A DNA stretch of 59,526 nucleotides from Bacteroidales bacterium (GCA_017460915.1 JAFUAA010000054.1:1-59526), one strand, 5' to 3'. Counted from the first letter of the stretch, positions 41,844 to 50,577 are shown. The notes: generated by a model from the letters alone, not told the origin. Numbers and translations: made by a program.

Positions 41844-42347
41844 TCAGATGACCTTCTTTCGGTCGAGTTCGAAGATCTCCATGTCCTTGAATTGTTTCCC
41901 GTCGATGGCCATTCGGATGAAGGTGATTTGCTTGTGGAAGCCGCTGTTGCCCGCCGCTCCAGGATTGACGTGGAGCAGGTTGAGCCGCTTGTCGAACATC
42001 ACCTTTAATATATGCGAGTGCCCACAAATGTAGAGGTCGGGTTTCTTTTCCTCCAAGATGTGTTTCACTTCGGGCATGTAATGGCCTGGATAGCCGCCGA
42101 TGTGGGTCATGTAGACGTCGACGTCCTCGACGTGGAAAGACAAATCCTCGGGATATTGCAGGCGTACCACATGGTCATCGATGTTGCCATAAACGGCGCG
42201 CAGTGGCTTGAAGTTGGCCAAAGTCTCGGCTGTTTCAATGTTGCCGATGTCGCCCGCATGCCACAACTCATCAACGTCCTTGAAGAAGTTGAAGAGCTGT
42301 GGAATGAGGGTGCAATGCGTGTCCGACAAAATCCCGACTTTCAGCAT
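41844..42347 (-). CDS. YfcE/MJ0936-type metallophosphoesterase
   Basis: A 167-residue predicted phosphodiesterase with the dinuclear-metal motifs in order: GILSDTHC, HAGDIG, YGNIDDH, THIGGYPGHY and CGHSH, then HVNPGAAG. The compact single domain fits the YfcE group, which cleaves phosphodiester model substrates; the natural substrate is unknown. Its start lies next to the DUF3078 stop, so the two are co-transcribed. Confidence 0.9.
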   Translation of the reverse strand: MLKVGILSDTHCTLIPQLFNFFKDVDELWHAGDIGNIETAETLANFKPLRAVYGNIDDHVVRLQYPEDLSFHVEDVDVYMTHIGGYPGHYMPEVKHILEEKKPDLYICGHSHILKVMFDKRLNLLHVNPGAAGNSGFHKQITFIRMAIDGKQFKDMEIFELDRKKVI

Positions 42348-42348
42348 C

Positions 42349-43263
42349 TTATTTCAAGTTGATCATGAATCCGATAGCCAGCACTTCCTTAAACTGGACC
42401 TTCGATCCTTCGATTTTCACGCCAGCCTCGTCGTAGAAGGGGATGTCGTAGTCATAGAGCAGATGGGTGGCGATGTTGGCGTTGAGCCACGAGTTGACCT
42501 TCAGGACGAGCATGTTCTGCCAATCCACGTCGATGCGCTCGGGGTGGTTGAGATAGTTGGAGAACAGTTCCAGCTTCGAGTTGAAGTCGATGTTCTTGGC
42601 GATGGGGTACTGGAACTTGGCCACGGCGCGAGCACCAAACTCATAGCGCACCTTGGCGCCTTTGGCATGTTGGGTGGTGTCGTTGGCATCAAGTTCGTTG
42701 ACGCCGAAAGCGCCGATGGAGGCCAGATAGTCGTCGTTGACGATGGTCATGCGGCCCGTGATGGGCGAGAAGTAGAGCGAGAAGTAGGTGTTGGGCACCC
42801 ATTCGACACCGAGACCCAGCGAAATGTAGGCCGGGGCGAGGAACTTGGAGATGTAGGTCGTAGAGTCGTGCTCATAGTCGAAACCATAGGCAAACTGCGA
42901 ACGGAAGGCCAACTCGGCGCTGTAGTTGAGGTGCTCGGTAGCCTTGATGCCGGCCAGCGAGGTGAACTCAATCTTGTCGTCGGTCTTGATGGGCTTCTGC
43001 TTGAAATTGAAGTAGCTGTAGCCCAAAGCGGTGTTCAGCGTGTTGTCCCACTTGAAGTTGCCTTTCAGGTAGTGGATCTCGTAGTTGACGATGCCCTGCC
43101 AGTTGAGGGCGTTCTGTCCACCGGCAGCCCAGTTGGTGTAGCTGCTTTGTCCGAAATTGAGGCCGATGTTGCCTTTGTGGGTCCAGCCTTGAGGTTGCTC
43201 TTCTTGTCCGAAAGTGACAATGGCTAATGAGAGAGCCAGTGCGGTAAATAAAACTTTTTTCAT
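42349..43263 (-). CDS. DUF3078 family outer-membrane beta-barrel protein
   Basis: A 304-residue exported protein with a signal peptide ending ALSLAIVTFGQ. The mature part is a series of amphipathic strands (for example GNIGLNFGQSSYTNWAAGGQ and ALGYSYFNFKQ) and ends with a hydrophobic strand (VLAIGFMINLK), as in outer-membrane barrels. The family is Bacteroidota-specific with unknown function. It precedes the phosphoesterase in a two-gene unit. Confidence 0.85.
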   Translation of the reverse strand: MKKVLFTALALSLAIVTFGQEEQPQGWTHKGNIGLNFGQSSYTNWAAGGQNALNWQGIVNYEIHYLKGNFKWDNTLNTALGYSYFNFKQKPIKTDDKIEFTSLAGIKATEHLNYSAELAFRSQFAYGFDYEHDSTTYISKFLAPAYISLGLGVEWVPNTYFSLYFSPITGRMTIVNDDYLASIGAFGVNELDANDTTQHAKGAKVRYEFGARAVAKFQYPIAKNIDFNSKLELFSNYLNHPERIDVDWQNMLVLKVNSWLNANIATHLLYDYDIPFYDEAGVKIEGSKVQFKEVLAIGFMINLK

Positions 43264-43302
43264 TGGTATAAGGATTTAAATGTTGTTGCTGTTGTGTCGG
43301 CC

Positions 43303-43363
43303 CTTCAACAAGCTCAAGAACCATAAGTTAGTGAGTCAGCCAAGGTTGCTGAGCCTGTCGAAG
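43303..43363. repeat. Inverted repeat of the CTTCGACAGGCTCAG type
   Basis: Arms 43303-43322 and 43344-43363 match at 16 of 20 positions in inverted orientation. It sits between the TonB-domain gene and DUF3078. This sequence type is a common dispersed palindrome in many bacterial genomes. Confidence 0.6.
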
Positions 43364-43371
43364 CACCGTTT

Positions 43372-44151
43372 TTAATAACTGTTTCCGTCTTGGAAGTTGC
43401 GGCTGCCGATGCTGAACGTGATGTCCTGCATGTTGTGGCTGCGGACGTATTTCCCGTTTTTTTCGGCAGGAATCCAAATGGTCCCTTGGAGAAGTCGCAC
43501 GGCCTCGTTGTCGCAACCGCCGCCCACCGAGTTGACGACGACGATGTTGGAAACGCTGCCGTCGGTCTCCACCACGAAACTGAGGCGCACCGTGCCTTGT
43601 ATTTCGCGTTCCTTGGCCTCGGTCGGGAACTTCATGTTGTTGACGATGTATTTGCCCATGTTGCCGCCATCGGCGAAATAGGGCTTGGCGATTTCTTCGA
43701 GTTGCTTGTATTCGTATATTCTATACGAGGTGTCGGCTTCCAAAGCCAGCGGCGCTTCATGTCGCAGGTGGCGTTTCCAATAGCGTTTGTAGCTCTTGGC
43801 ATTGAACTCCACTTCGTACTCGAAGTCGTAATCCGAAGGCAGCCCGCTGATGAGGGCAGGGCTCCAAAGGAGCGTCTTCACCAGATGGAGTGCGACGGGC
43901 GATGCGGCTTCGCTAAAACTCGACTTCACGGCGTGTTGGCTCGCCTCGCCTTGGGCGTCGACGTGGAAGGCGACGACGACTTTGCCGCTGTTGCCTTGTT
44001 CGAGGTCGGCCTCGGGATAGACGAGGTTCTGCGTGATGTATTCCTTGGCCAAGGTCTTGCCCGAAACGGGTTCGGGAGCAGTGACTTGCGCATTCATTTT
44101 CAGCCCGAAAGCGAGTATCATAATGGTGAAGATGGGCCTGATTGTTTTCAT
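43372..44151 (-). CDS. Exported protein with two TonB C-terminal domains
   Basis: A 259-residue protein from the ATG at 44151 with a signal peptide (IFTIMILAFGLKMNAQ). Two TonB_C-like units are visible: residues about 25-120 (ITQNLVYPEADLEQGNSGK, VVVAFHVDAQGEASQ) and 165-255 (IVNNMKFPTEAKEREIQGTV, RLSFVVETDGSVSNI). Classical TonB has a membrane anchor and a Pro-rich linker before one domain; both are absent here. It is therefore probably a periplasmic protein that uses the TonB fold for something else. Confidence 0.8.
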   Translation of the reverse strand: MKTIRPIFTIMILAFGLKMNAQVTAPEPVSGKTLAKEYITQNLVYPEADLEQGNSGKVVVAFHVDAQGEASQHAVKSSFSEAASPVALHLVKTLLWSPALISGLPSDYDFEYEVEFNAKSYKRYWKRHLRHEAPLALEADTSYRIYEYKQLEEIAKPYFADGGNMGKYIVNNMKFPTEAKEREIQGTVRLSFVVETDGSVSNIVVVNSVGGGCDNEAVRLLQGTIWIPAEKNGKYVRSHNMQDITFSIGSRNFQDGNSY

Positions 44152-44171
44152 GGTTTTGTTGTTTGATGATG

Positions 44172-44179
44172 CAAAATTA
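44172..44179 (-). promoter_or_regulatory. -7 element (TAATTTTG) for the TonB-domain gene
   Basis: TAATTTTG on the minus strand, 20 bases before the ATG at 44151. Confidence 0.55.
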
Positions 44180-44201
44180 GGAAATTGTCCTAAAAAAACA
44201 G

Positions 44202-44209
44202 TAATTTTG
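44202..44209 (+). promoter_or_regulatory. -7 element (TAATTTTG) for rlmB
   Basis: TAATTTTG on the plus strand, 16 bases before the ATG at 44226, back to back with the previous element. Confidence 0.55.
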
Positions 44210-44225
44210 CGCAAATTTTACGCTA

Positions 44226-44972
44226 ATGGAAGACAACTACAAGAATAATATGGTTTTCGGCATCCATCCCGTGTTGGAAACGCTCAATGCCCAGAAGGAA
44301 ATCGAAAAAGTGTTCATTCAGGCAGGGACGCGCTCGCCCGAACTGACTGAGATTGCCAATGCTTGCCGCAAAATCGGTGTGCCTGTGCAATATGTGCCTA
44401 TGGAGAAAATGAACCGCCTGACGCGCAAGAACCATCAGGGCGTGGTGGCGTTCATCTGCCCGATTGAGTACCGTTCGCTGGAGTATGTGGTGCAGGCGGC
44501 TTTCGAGGAGGCGCGCGACCCTTTCATCCTGATACTCGACCGCGTGACCGATGTGCGCAACTTCGGCGCCATCGCCCGCACGGCTTACGCTGCCGGCGTG
44601 GATGCCATCGTGATTCCCTCCAAAGGCTCGGCCTTGATTAACGGCGACGCGATGAAGACCTCGGCGGGCGCGCTTTCGCTGATTAGCGTGTGCCGCGTGG
44701 AGAACCTGAAGGATGCCATAGACTTCCTGAAAGCCAGCGGACTGCGTGTGGTGGGCCTCACCGAAAAGGCGCACGAAAGCCTTTGGAATGCCGACCTCAC
44801 AGGCCCGCTCTGCGTGATGATGGGCTCGGAGGAGGACGGCATCAGTCCAGCCTATCTCAAGCGCCTCGACCAGCACCTGATGATTCCCATGCCCGGCGAC
44901 ATCGATTCGCTGAATGTCTCCGTGGCGACGGGCGTGGTTTGCTTCGAGGTGGTGAAGCAGCGGATGGGGTAA
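44226..44972 (+). CDS. rlmB: 23S rRNA (guanosine-2'-O-)-methyltransferase RlmB
   Basis: SPOUT-class (TrmH family) methyltransferase of 248 residues that methylates G2251 of 23S rRNA. The N-terminal substrate domain starts NNMVFGIHPVLETLNAQKEI. The knotted catalytic domain shows LDRVTDVRNFGAIARTAYAA (motif 1 with the catalytic Arg), MMGSEEDGISP (motif 2) and IPMPGDIDSLNVSVATGV (motif 3). Length is normal. The G2251 assignment follows the family rather than direct proof. Confidence 0.92.
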   Translation: MEDNYKNNMVFGIHPVLETLNAQKEIEKVFIQAGTRSPELTEIANACRKIGVPVQYVPMEKMNRLTRKNHQGVVAFICPIEYRSLEYVVQAAFEEARDPFILILDRVTDVRNFGAIARTAYAAGVDAIVIPSKGSALINGDAMKTSAGALSLISVCRVENLKDAIDFLKASGLRVVGLTEKAHESLWNADLTGPLCVMMGSEEDGISPAYLKRLDQHLMIPMPGDIDSLNVSVATGVVCFEVVKQRMG

Positions 44973-45021
44973 ATAACTGAAAGAATTTCGGATTTTTGTG
45001 GCGTGGAATGATATTTGTGAC

Positions 45022-45029
45022 TATCTTTG
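45022..45029 (+). promoter_or_regulatory. -7 element (TATCTTTG) for the GNAT toxin-antitoxin pair
   Basis: TATCTTTG on the plus strand, 33 bases before the ATG at 45063; AAAGGAG lies just upstream of that ATG. Confidence 0.6.
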
Positions 45030-45062
45030 CAGCGTAAAATGAAATAGAAAGGAGAGAAGATT

Positions 45063-45236
45063 ATGGCAACAGCAATCAAGGCGATACCGACGCTCTATGG
45101 TGACATAGCTCGACGCTTCCGCGATATGGCGGACGAGGCGGAGATACAATATGAGCACAGCGAGAAAAAAGACAGAGATAAAGACCCTTTTGTCATCGCT
45201 ATGCGAGAAATGTTGAAGCGTTCCGGATTGGAGTAA
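45063..45236 (+). CDS. Small antitoxin-like protein next to a GNAT acetyltransferase
   Basis: A 57-residue protein (MATAIKAIPTLYGDIARRFR at the start), preceded by a strong AAAGGAG ribosome-binding site. It is charged and probably helical. Short proteins beginning with a similar AIKxIPTLYG pattern stand before GNAT genes in many Bacteroidales. The gene ends 10 bases before the acetyltransferase start. Its antitoxin role is inferred from position and size. Confidence 0.75.
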   Translation: MATAIKAIPTLYGDIARRFRDMADEAEIQYEHSEKKDRDKDPFVIAMREMLKRSGLE

Positions 45237-45246
45237 TAATATCCGT

Positions 45247-45876
45247 ATGAAAGAATCGTTTCTTTTGACGCAGTGCAACTTGTCAGTGCTCACACAGGAA
45301 ATCATAGACTATTGTTATCCTTTCACCTGCGGAAAAGATGACGATATGGATGAGTTTTTCCGCAAAGATGCTTTAGATTACACCCGTTTTCTGATGGGAA
45401 AGACCTATTGCTTTCGTCTGAACGAGGACCCTCGCTGCATTGTATGCTGTTTTACCTTATCCAACGACAGCATTCGCATTTACGATTTGCCGAGTGCCCG
45501 CCGTCAAGCCATGTGGAAAATCACCAACTGGGAAAAGATGTTGTCCCGTTTTCCTGGCGTATTAATTGGAAGGCTTGCAGTGGCTGAGGATTTTGACGGA
45601 AAAGGCATAGGATCTGATACGCTTACTTTCGTCAAAGAATGGTTTACGGAAAAGAACAACAAGACGGCTTGCCGATTCTCTATTGTTGATGCCAAGAATG
45701 AGCCAGAGATACTCCGTTTTTATGAGAAGAATGGTTTCAAGACGCTATTTCCAAACGAAATAGACGAAGACCTGTACACCAAACCTCCCAAAGATGAACA
45801 AGAGAGGGACGAAAGGCTGAAGCATCCGCGCAAATTGCGCACAAGGTTGATGTTCAGCGATTTGCTGAATGAATAA
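45247..45876 (+). CDS. GNAT-family N-acetyltransferase, probable toxin
   Basis: A 209-residue protein with a GNAT core: VLIGRLAVAEDFDGKGIGSD (acetyl-CoA loop with the R/Q-x-x-G-x-G/A-like GKGIG), LTFVKEWFTEK, and RFYEKNGFKTLFP near the end. GNAT toxins of this kind acetylate aminoacyl-tRNA and block translation; whether this one does is not known. The small gene directly upstream on the same transcript would be the antitoxin. A terminator follows. Confidence 0.8.
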   Translation: MKESFLLTQCNLSVLTQEIIDYCYPFTCGKDDDMDEFFRKDALDYTRFLMGKTYCFRLNEDPRCIVCCFTLSNDSIRIYDLPSARRQAMWKITNWEKMLSRFPGVLIGRLAVAEDFDGKGIGSDTLTFVKEWFTEKNNKTACRFSIVDAKNEPEILRFYEKNGFKTLFPNEIDEDLYTKPPKDEQERDERLKHPRKLRTRLMFSDLLNE

Positions 45877-45879
45877 GAC

Positions 45880-45914
45880 AAAGGCGAGGTTGCAATGAGC
45901 AGCCTCGCCTTTTG
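45880..45914. terminator. Terminator between GNAT and S9 peptidase genes
   Basis: AAGGCGAGG / CCTCGCCTT stem with T-runs on both strands; it serves two convergent genes. Confidence 0.85.
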
Positions 45915-45930
45915 TATTCATTGAGCCAAA

Positions 45931-48039
45931 TTATTTCAAATATTTATCCAGCCAATTATAGAACCTCCGTTGCCAAAGCACTCCGTTCTGTGGTTTCAGC
46001 ACCCAGTGGTTTTCGTCGGGGAAATAGAGGAATTCGGCGTCGAGGCCACGCAGGATGGCGGCGTTGTAGGCTTGCATACCTTGCGTGAAGCAGATGCGGT
46101 AGTCCAAGCCGCCGTGGATGACGAGGATGGGTGCTGTCCATTTGTCCACGAAGAGGTGGGGCGATTGGGCGTAGGTCTTGCGCACGGTCGGGTTGTTCCA
46201 ATCCCAGAAGGGACCGCCGAGGTCCCAGTTCACAAACCACATTTCTTCGGTCTCAAGGTATTGTGCCTCAAGGTTGAACATGCCGTCGTGGGCGATGAGG
46301 GCCTTGAAACGACCGTCGTGGTGACCGGCCAGCCAATACACGCTGAAGCCGCCGAAGCTGGCACCCACGGCACCGAGGCGGTTCTCGTCGATGTAAGGCT
46401 CCTTGCTGACCTCGTCGATGGCACTGAGGTAGTCCTTCATGCACTGTCCGCCGTAGTCGCCGCTGATTTCCTCAAGCCATTCCTGTCCGAAGCCGGGCAG
46501 GCCGCGACGGTTGGGGGCAACGATGATGTAGTCGTTGGCGGCCATCATCTGGAAGTTCCAACGGTAGCTCCAGAACTGGCTCACCGTGCTTTGCGGTCCG
46601 CCTTCGCAGTAGAGCAGGGCAGGGTATTGCTTGTTGGCGTCGAAATGAGGCGGATAGATGACCCACACGAGCATGTCCTTGCCGTCGGTGGTCTTCACCC
46701 AGCGTTCCTTCACCTCGCCCATGGTGAGTTGGGCAAAGATGTTGTTGTTGATGTGCGTGATTTGCGTGGCCTCGCCCGTGGCGGGACTGACCGAGAACAA
46801 CTCCGTCGGGTGGCTCATCGACTGGCGGCCTGCAATCAGGTTGTCGCCGTTGTAATTCACCGACACATAGTTGTGTTGACCTTCGGTGAGTTTCTTGATT
46901 TCGCCGTTCTCGATGTTGAGGGCGTAGAGTTGGTCGGTGGCGTAGGCGTCGCTGATGAAGTATAAGGTCTTGCTGTCGTCGGCCCAGCTGAAGCCTGTGC
47001 AGCATTGGTCGAAGTTGGCAGAGTAGTCGGTCTTTTCGCCGGTTTCGAGGTTCATCACGAAGAGGCGTTGCTTGTCGCTCTCGTAGCCGTCGCGTTCCAT
47101 GCTCTCCCAGGCCATGTATTTGCCGTCGGGCGAGATGACGGGGTTGAGGTCGTAGCCCATCATGCCTTCGGTGAGGTTCTTGCACTCGCCGCTTTGGATG
47201 ACGTACTGGTAGATGTCGGAGTTGGTGGAGAGGGCGTAGTTCTTGCCGACTTTCTTGCGGCAGCAATAGACGAAGCTCTGTCCGTCTGGCAGCCACTGCA
47301 CTTGCTCCATGCCGCCGAAGGGACGCAGCGGGGCTTCCCATTGCTCGCCTTGCATGGCGTCAAACGAGGCCTCGAGTTTGCCGCTGCTGATGTTGCCCAC
47401 GAAGATGTGGCCGTAGGTGTCCACCCAGTGGTCCCAGTGGCGGTACATCAGGTCGTTCATGATGCGGCCCGAGGATTTGTCGAGGTCGGGATAGAGGTCG
47501 GCCACGGTCTCTTTCAGCTTCACTTCCTTGGTGAACAGCACTTGCTGGCAATCAGGCGAGTAGAGGAATCCGTTGATGTCGTCGGCCTCGTTGCTGACAC
47601 ACTGGCGGCCGCTGCCGTCGGGGTTGATTTCCCAAAGTTGCATCACGCCGTCGTCGTTGGGGCAGAGGAAGCCGATCTTCTTGCCGTCGGGACGCCATTG
47701 CGGGCTGTATTCGCTCTGGTTCGCGTTGGACAGCACGCGGTTGTCCGAGCCGTCGGCGTTCATAATATACAAGGTGGATCCGCTGCGGTTTTCCTCCACG
47801 TTGTAGTAGGTCACGTTGTAGACGATTTGCGAATGGTCGGGCGAGAGGCTGTATTCCCCGATGCGGCCCATGCTCCAAAGCACTTCGGGCGTCATGATGT
47901 CGGAGGTCAGCTTGAGTTCCTTCGGCCCGATTTTGTCCTTGCCTTTCGGATCGGTTTCAGGTTTTTGCGTCTGTTGTGTGTTGCACGATACGATTGAACA
48001 GGTGATCATGGCTAACAGGAATAGTTTGTTTTTTCTCAT
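45931..48039 (-). CDS. S9-family prolyl oligopeptidase-type lipoprotein
   Basis: A 702-residue peptidase with a lipobox (ITCSIVSC, Cys19), so it is probably anchored in the envelope. The N-terminal two thirds form a beta-propeller with PD40-type repeats (for example SEYSPQWRPDGKKIGFL). The C-terminal alpha/beta-hydrolase domain has the nucleophile in GASFGGFSVYWLAG, the acid in GGLDYRICFTQG and the base in DENHWVLKP. The order fits dipeptidyl- or oligopeptidases of family S9. It would feed on peptides in the periplasm or at the surface. Confidence 0.9.
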   Translation of the reverse strand: MRKNKLFLLAMITCSIVSCNTQQTQKPETDPKGKDKIGPKELKLTSDIMTPEVLWSMGRIGEYSLSPDHSQIVYNVTYYNVEENRSGSTLYIMNADGSDNRVLSNANQSEYSPQWRPDGKKIGFLCPNDDGVMQLWEINPDGSGRQCVSNEADDINGFLYSPDCQQVLFTKEVKLKETVADLYPDLDKSSGRIMNDLMYRHWDHWVDTYGHIFVGNISSGKLEASFDAMQGEQWEAPLRPFGGMEQVQWLPDGQSFVYCCRKKVGKNYALSTNSDIYQYVIQSGECKNLTEGMMGYDLNPVISPDGKYMAWESMERDGYESDKQRLFVMNLETGEKTDYSANFDQCCTGFSWADDSKTLYFISDAYATDQLYALNIENGEIKKLTEGQHNYVSVNYNGDNLIAGRQSMSHPTELFSVSPATGEATQITHINNNIFAQLTMGEVKERWVKTTDGKDMLVWVIYPPHFDANKQYPALLYCEGGPQSTVSQFWSYRWNFQMMAANDYIIVAPNRRGLPGFGQEWLEEISGDYGGQCMKDYLSAIDEVSKEPYIDENRLGAVGASFGGFSVYWLAGHHDGRFKALIAHDGMFNLEAQYLETEEMWFVNWDLGGPFWDWNNPTVRKTYAQSPHLFVDKWTAPILVIHGGLDYRICFTQGMQAYNAAILRGLDAEFLYFPDENHWVLKPQNGVLWQRRFYNWLDKYLK

Positions 48040-48159
48040 ATCTGATAGGGTTTAGAAATTTGCTGTAAAAATAGGGAATAAAGCGGTTGCCGCTCCGAAA
48101 AAAATCGAAAAAGTGAAAATTATGTATTGCGTTAAACTCAAAAACGTGAAATTAAATAT

Positions 48160-49514
48160 ATGAAACGAAAGATTTACAATCAGTTACGAGAATGGAAGGA
48201 AACAAGTGCTGGAACGAGTGCTATGATGATAGAGGCTGCAAGGCGTATCGGGAAGAGTTATATCGTGGAGGAATTTGCCCGAAATGAGTATGATGACTAT
48301 CTGCTCATCAATTTCCGATTGGTGTCCAAGGAGGTGAAGGAATGGTTTGACTTGTATCTGGAAGACCTTGACAAACTGCTCTTGAATTTGCAGTTGCATT
48401 ACAACAAGCGACTTAAGCCTCGACGCTCTGTCATCATTTTTGATGAAGTGCAGGATTGCCCTCGCGCTCGAGAAGCCATCAAGTTTTTGGTGGCCGACGG
48501 TCGTTTCGATTATATTGAGACGGGTTCGCTTATCAGCATCAAAAAGAATGTGAAAGACATCGTGATTCCCTCGGAGGAAGAGACACTTGAAATGCATCCG
48601 ATGGATTTTGAGGAATTTCTTTGGGGGCTGGGTAATGAAACCTTGATGCCTTTTGTCGAGGACTGCTTCGAACGGCGAGTGCCGATGGGTCAGGGACTGC
48701 ATCGCAAGGCCATGGACTTGTTCAGGTTGTATATGATTGTTGGCGGAATGCCGCAGGCCGTGTTGAGATACATCGAAACCAAGGATTTTCACAAGATTGA
48801 GGCTGTCAAGCGGCAAATGCTGACGCTTTATCGGAACGACATCCACAAATATGCCGACAATGCCGGAACAAAGGTAACGGCTATTTTCGACGAAATTCCC
48901 GGACAGTTGCAGAAGCATGAGAAGAAATTCCGACTTTCGGCCATCAGTTCCTCGGCTCGGATGCGCGATTACGACGATGCCTTTTTCTGGTTGAACGATG
49001 CGCGCATCGTCAATTGCTGCTACAACACTACTGAGCCGAGCCTTGGCTTGCGCCTGAACGAGTCGCGAACCACCTTGAAATGCTATATGGCCGATACGGG
49101 TTTACTCATCAGCCATGCGTTTAACGACAGGGGGACAGTGCCGGTTGAGGTTTATCAAAAACTGATATTGGGCAAGTTGGACACCAACGAAGGAATGTTG
49201 GTGGAAAACGTTGTGGCCCAGATGTTGGCAGCGGCAGGTCACAGATTGTTTTCTACAGCAAGTCGAGCAACGAGGATGCTGAAGCGCGCATGGAGATAGA
49301 CTTCTTGATTAGAAAATCGAAAGTCACCAATTGGCACAACATTTCACCCATTGAGGTGAAGAGCGGCAAGCGTTTCTTGCTCAACTCGATGGAGAAGTGC
49401 ATAAAGAAGTATTCCGAATACCTTTCAACGCCCTACGTGCTCTATGATGGCGACCTGAAGGTTGAAAACGGAATCGTATATTTGCCTTTGTATATGACTC
49501 CGGTTTTGAAATGA
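48160..49514 (+). pseudogene. AAA/DUF4143-type ATPase split by a one-base deletion
   Basis: The first frame (48160-49299) gives 379 residues with the P-loop IEAARRIGKSYIVEEF, the Walker B IIFDEVQDCPRA and the DUF4143 part (YMADTGLLISHAFN). It ends in a false tail after AAGHRLFSTASRATR. The sense continues in the next frame from about 49255 to 49514 (MEIDFLIRKSKVTNWHNISP, then IEVKSGKRF). Loss of one T from the run of four near 49250 explains it: a fifth T would restore HRLFFYSKSSNED. The intact protein would be about 450 residues. These ATPases are common orphans of unknown role. A sequencing error in the homopolymer is possible. Confidence 0.75.
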
Positions 49515-49612
49515 CCTAGGCTGGAAAAATTCAATCATTTTGCCGCCGCAATTGAAAAATATCCTATTTTTACGCCATAAACAAACGGAATAAATCTCAA
49601 AAACTAACCAAA

Positions 49613-50485
49613 ATGAACCAGGTAATGAAGGCAATAGCTGCCTTAATGCTATCAGTAGCAGTGTTTTGTGCCACATGATGCACGAAACCCGATGGCCCGA
49701 ACACCGAAGGTGACAATAACGAAGGTGCTATCAATGGTCACGCTTACGTCGATTTAGGTTTGCCAAGTGGTACGTTTTGGGCCACTTGCAACGTAGGCGC
49801 CGACACCCAAGAGGAATATGGCGACTATTTCGCTTGGGGCGAGACAAAACTCAAAGAAGTCTTTGAGGGGGATACCTACAAATATTGGAATGGAGGATAT
49901 AATCAACTGACGAAGTATTGCAACAATGCAAGCTATGGCTTTAATGGTTTCGCAGACGATTTGACCAGTTTGCAAGAGGATGACGATGTGGCTACCACCC
50001 ATTGGGGAGAAGGATGGCGTATTCCTACTTACGCTGAATGGGACGAACTGACAGTCTTTTGCACTCAAACATGGACAACTCGAAATGGAGCGTATGGTAG
50101 ATTGTTCACCGCACCCAACGGCAACAGTCTCTTTCTGCCCGTTGCTGGCTACCGTAGCAGTAGCAGCTTTATTTTCGATGGCGAACAGGGTTTTTATTGG
50201 TCGAGTTCACTTAATGTGGACGACCCGAATATCGCTTGGGTGTTCAGCTTCCATTCGGACGGTTTCGGTATGAACAGAGGATTTTTGCGCTATTATGGTC
50301 TTTCCATCCGCCCTGTTCATTCCGCCAACCGATTCCCCGCAGCGGTCATAACAGACGAGAAACGCAAAGCCACCCTCGAAAACTCTGGGATTCTGTATTT
50401 AAGGAAGGAGTGGGAGGGTGGCTTTTTAATTCCGGTGAGTCTGCGGATTTCACTTTTTTTCAATAATCCTTTGAGATTTCCCTGA
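49613..50485 (+). pseudogene. Fib_succ-domain lipoprotein (copy B) with an in-frame TGA at the lipobox
   Basis: ATG at 49613 gives a signal peptide (MKAIAALMLSVAVFCAT) that stops at TGA 49676-49678, exactly one codon before the lipobox Cys (TGC 49679). The same frame then reads CTKPDGPNTEGDNNEG and the full Fib_succ domain (VDLGLPSGTFWATCNVGAD, FAWGE, GWRIPTYAEWDEL, YYGLSIRPV). A GGA-to-TGA change would explain it. After RPVHSAN the frame runs on through a terminator hairpin to 50485, so the normal stop may also be lost. Copy A at 18349 is broken as well. Confidence 0.75.
50366..50427 (+). terminator. Terminator-like hairpin after Fib_succ copy B
   Basis: AAAGCCACCCTC and GAGGGTGGCTTT arms with a long loop, then a T-run. 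It lies inside the extended reading frame of the broken gene. Confidence 0.65.
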
Positions 50486-50492
50486 AAAACAC

Positions 50493-50500
50493 TACTTTTG
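50493..50500 (+). promoter_or_regulatory. -7 element (TACTTTTG) for efp
   Basis: TACTTTTG on the plus strand; the leader of about 70 nt is very AT-rich. Confidence 0.6.
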
Positions 50501-50577
50501 CACGCTCATTCTGTTTCTATAGAGTTGAGTTTTGAATTATAAATCTTTGAATTTTAAATCATTAAATCGAATACACT

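Noticed and set aside
49676-49678. TGA as selenocysteine or recoded codon
   Set aside because: The expected residue before a lipobox Cys is small (Gly or Ala), no SECIS-like hairpin was seen, and other genes in the window end normally at TGA.
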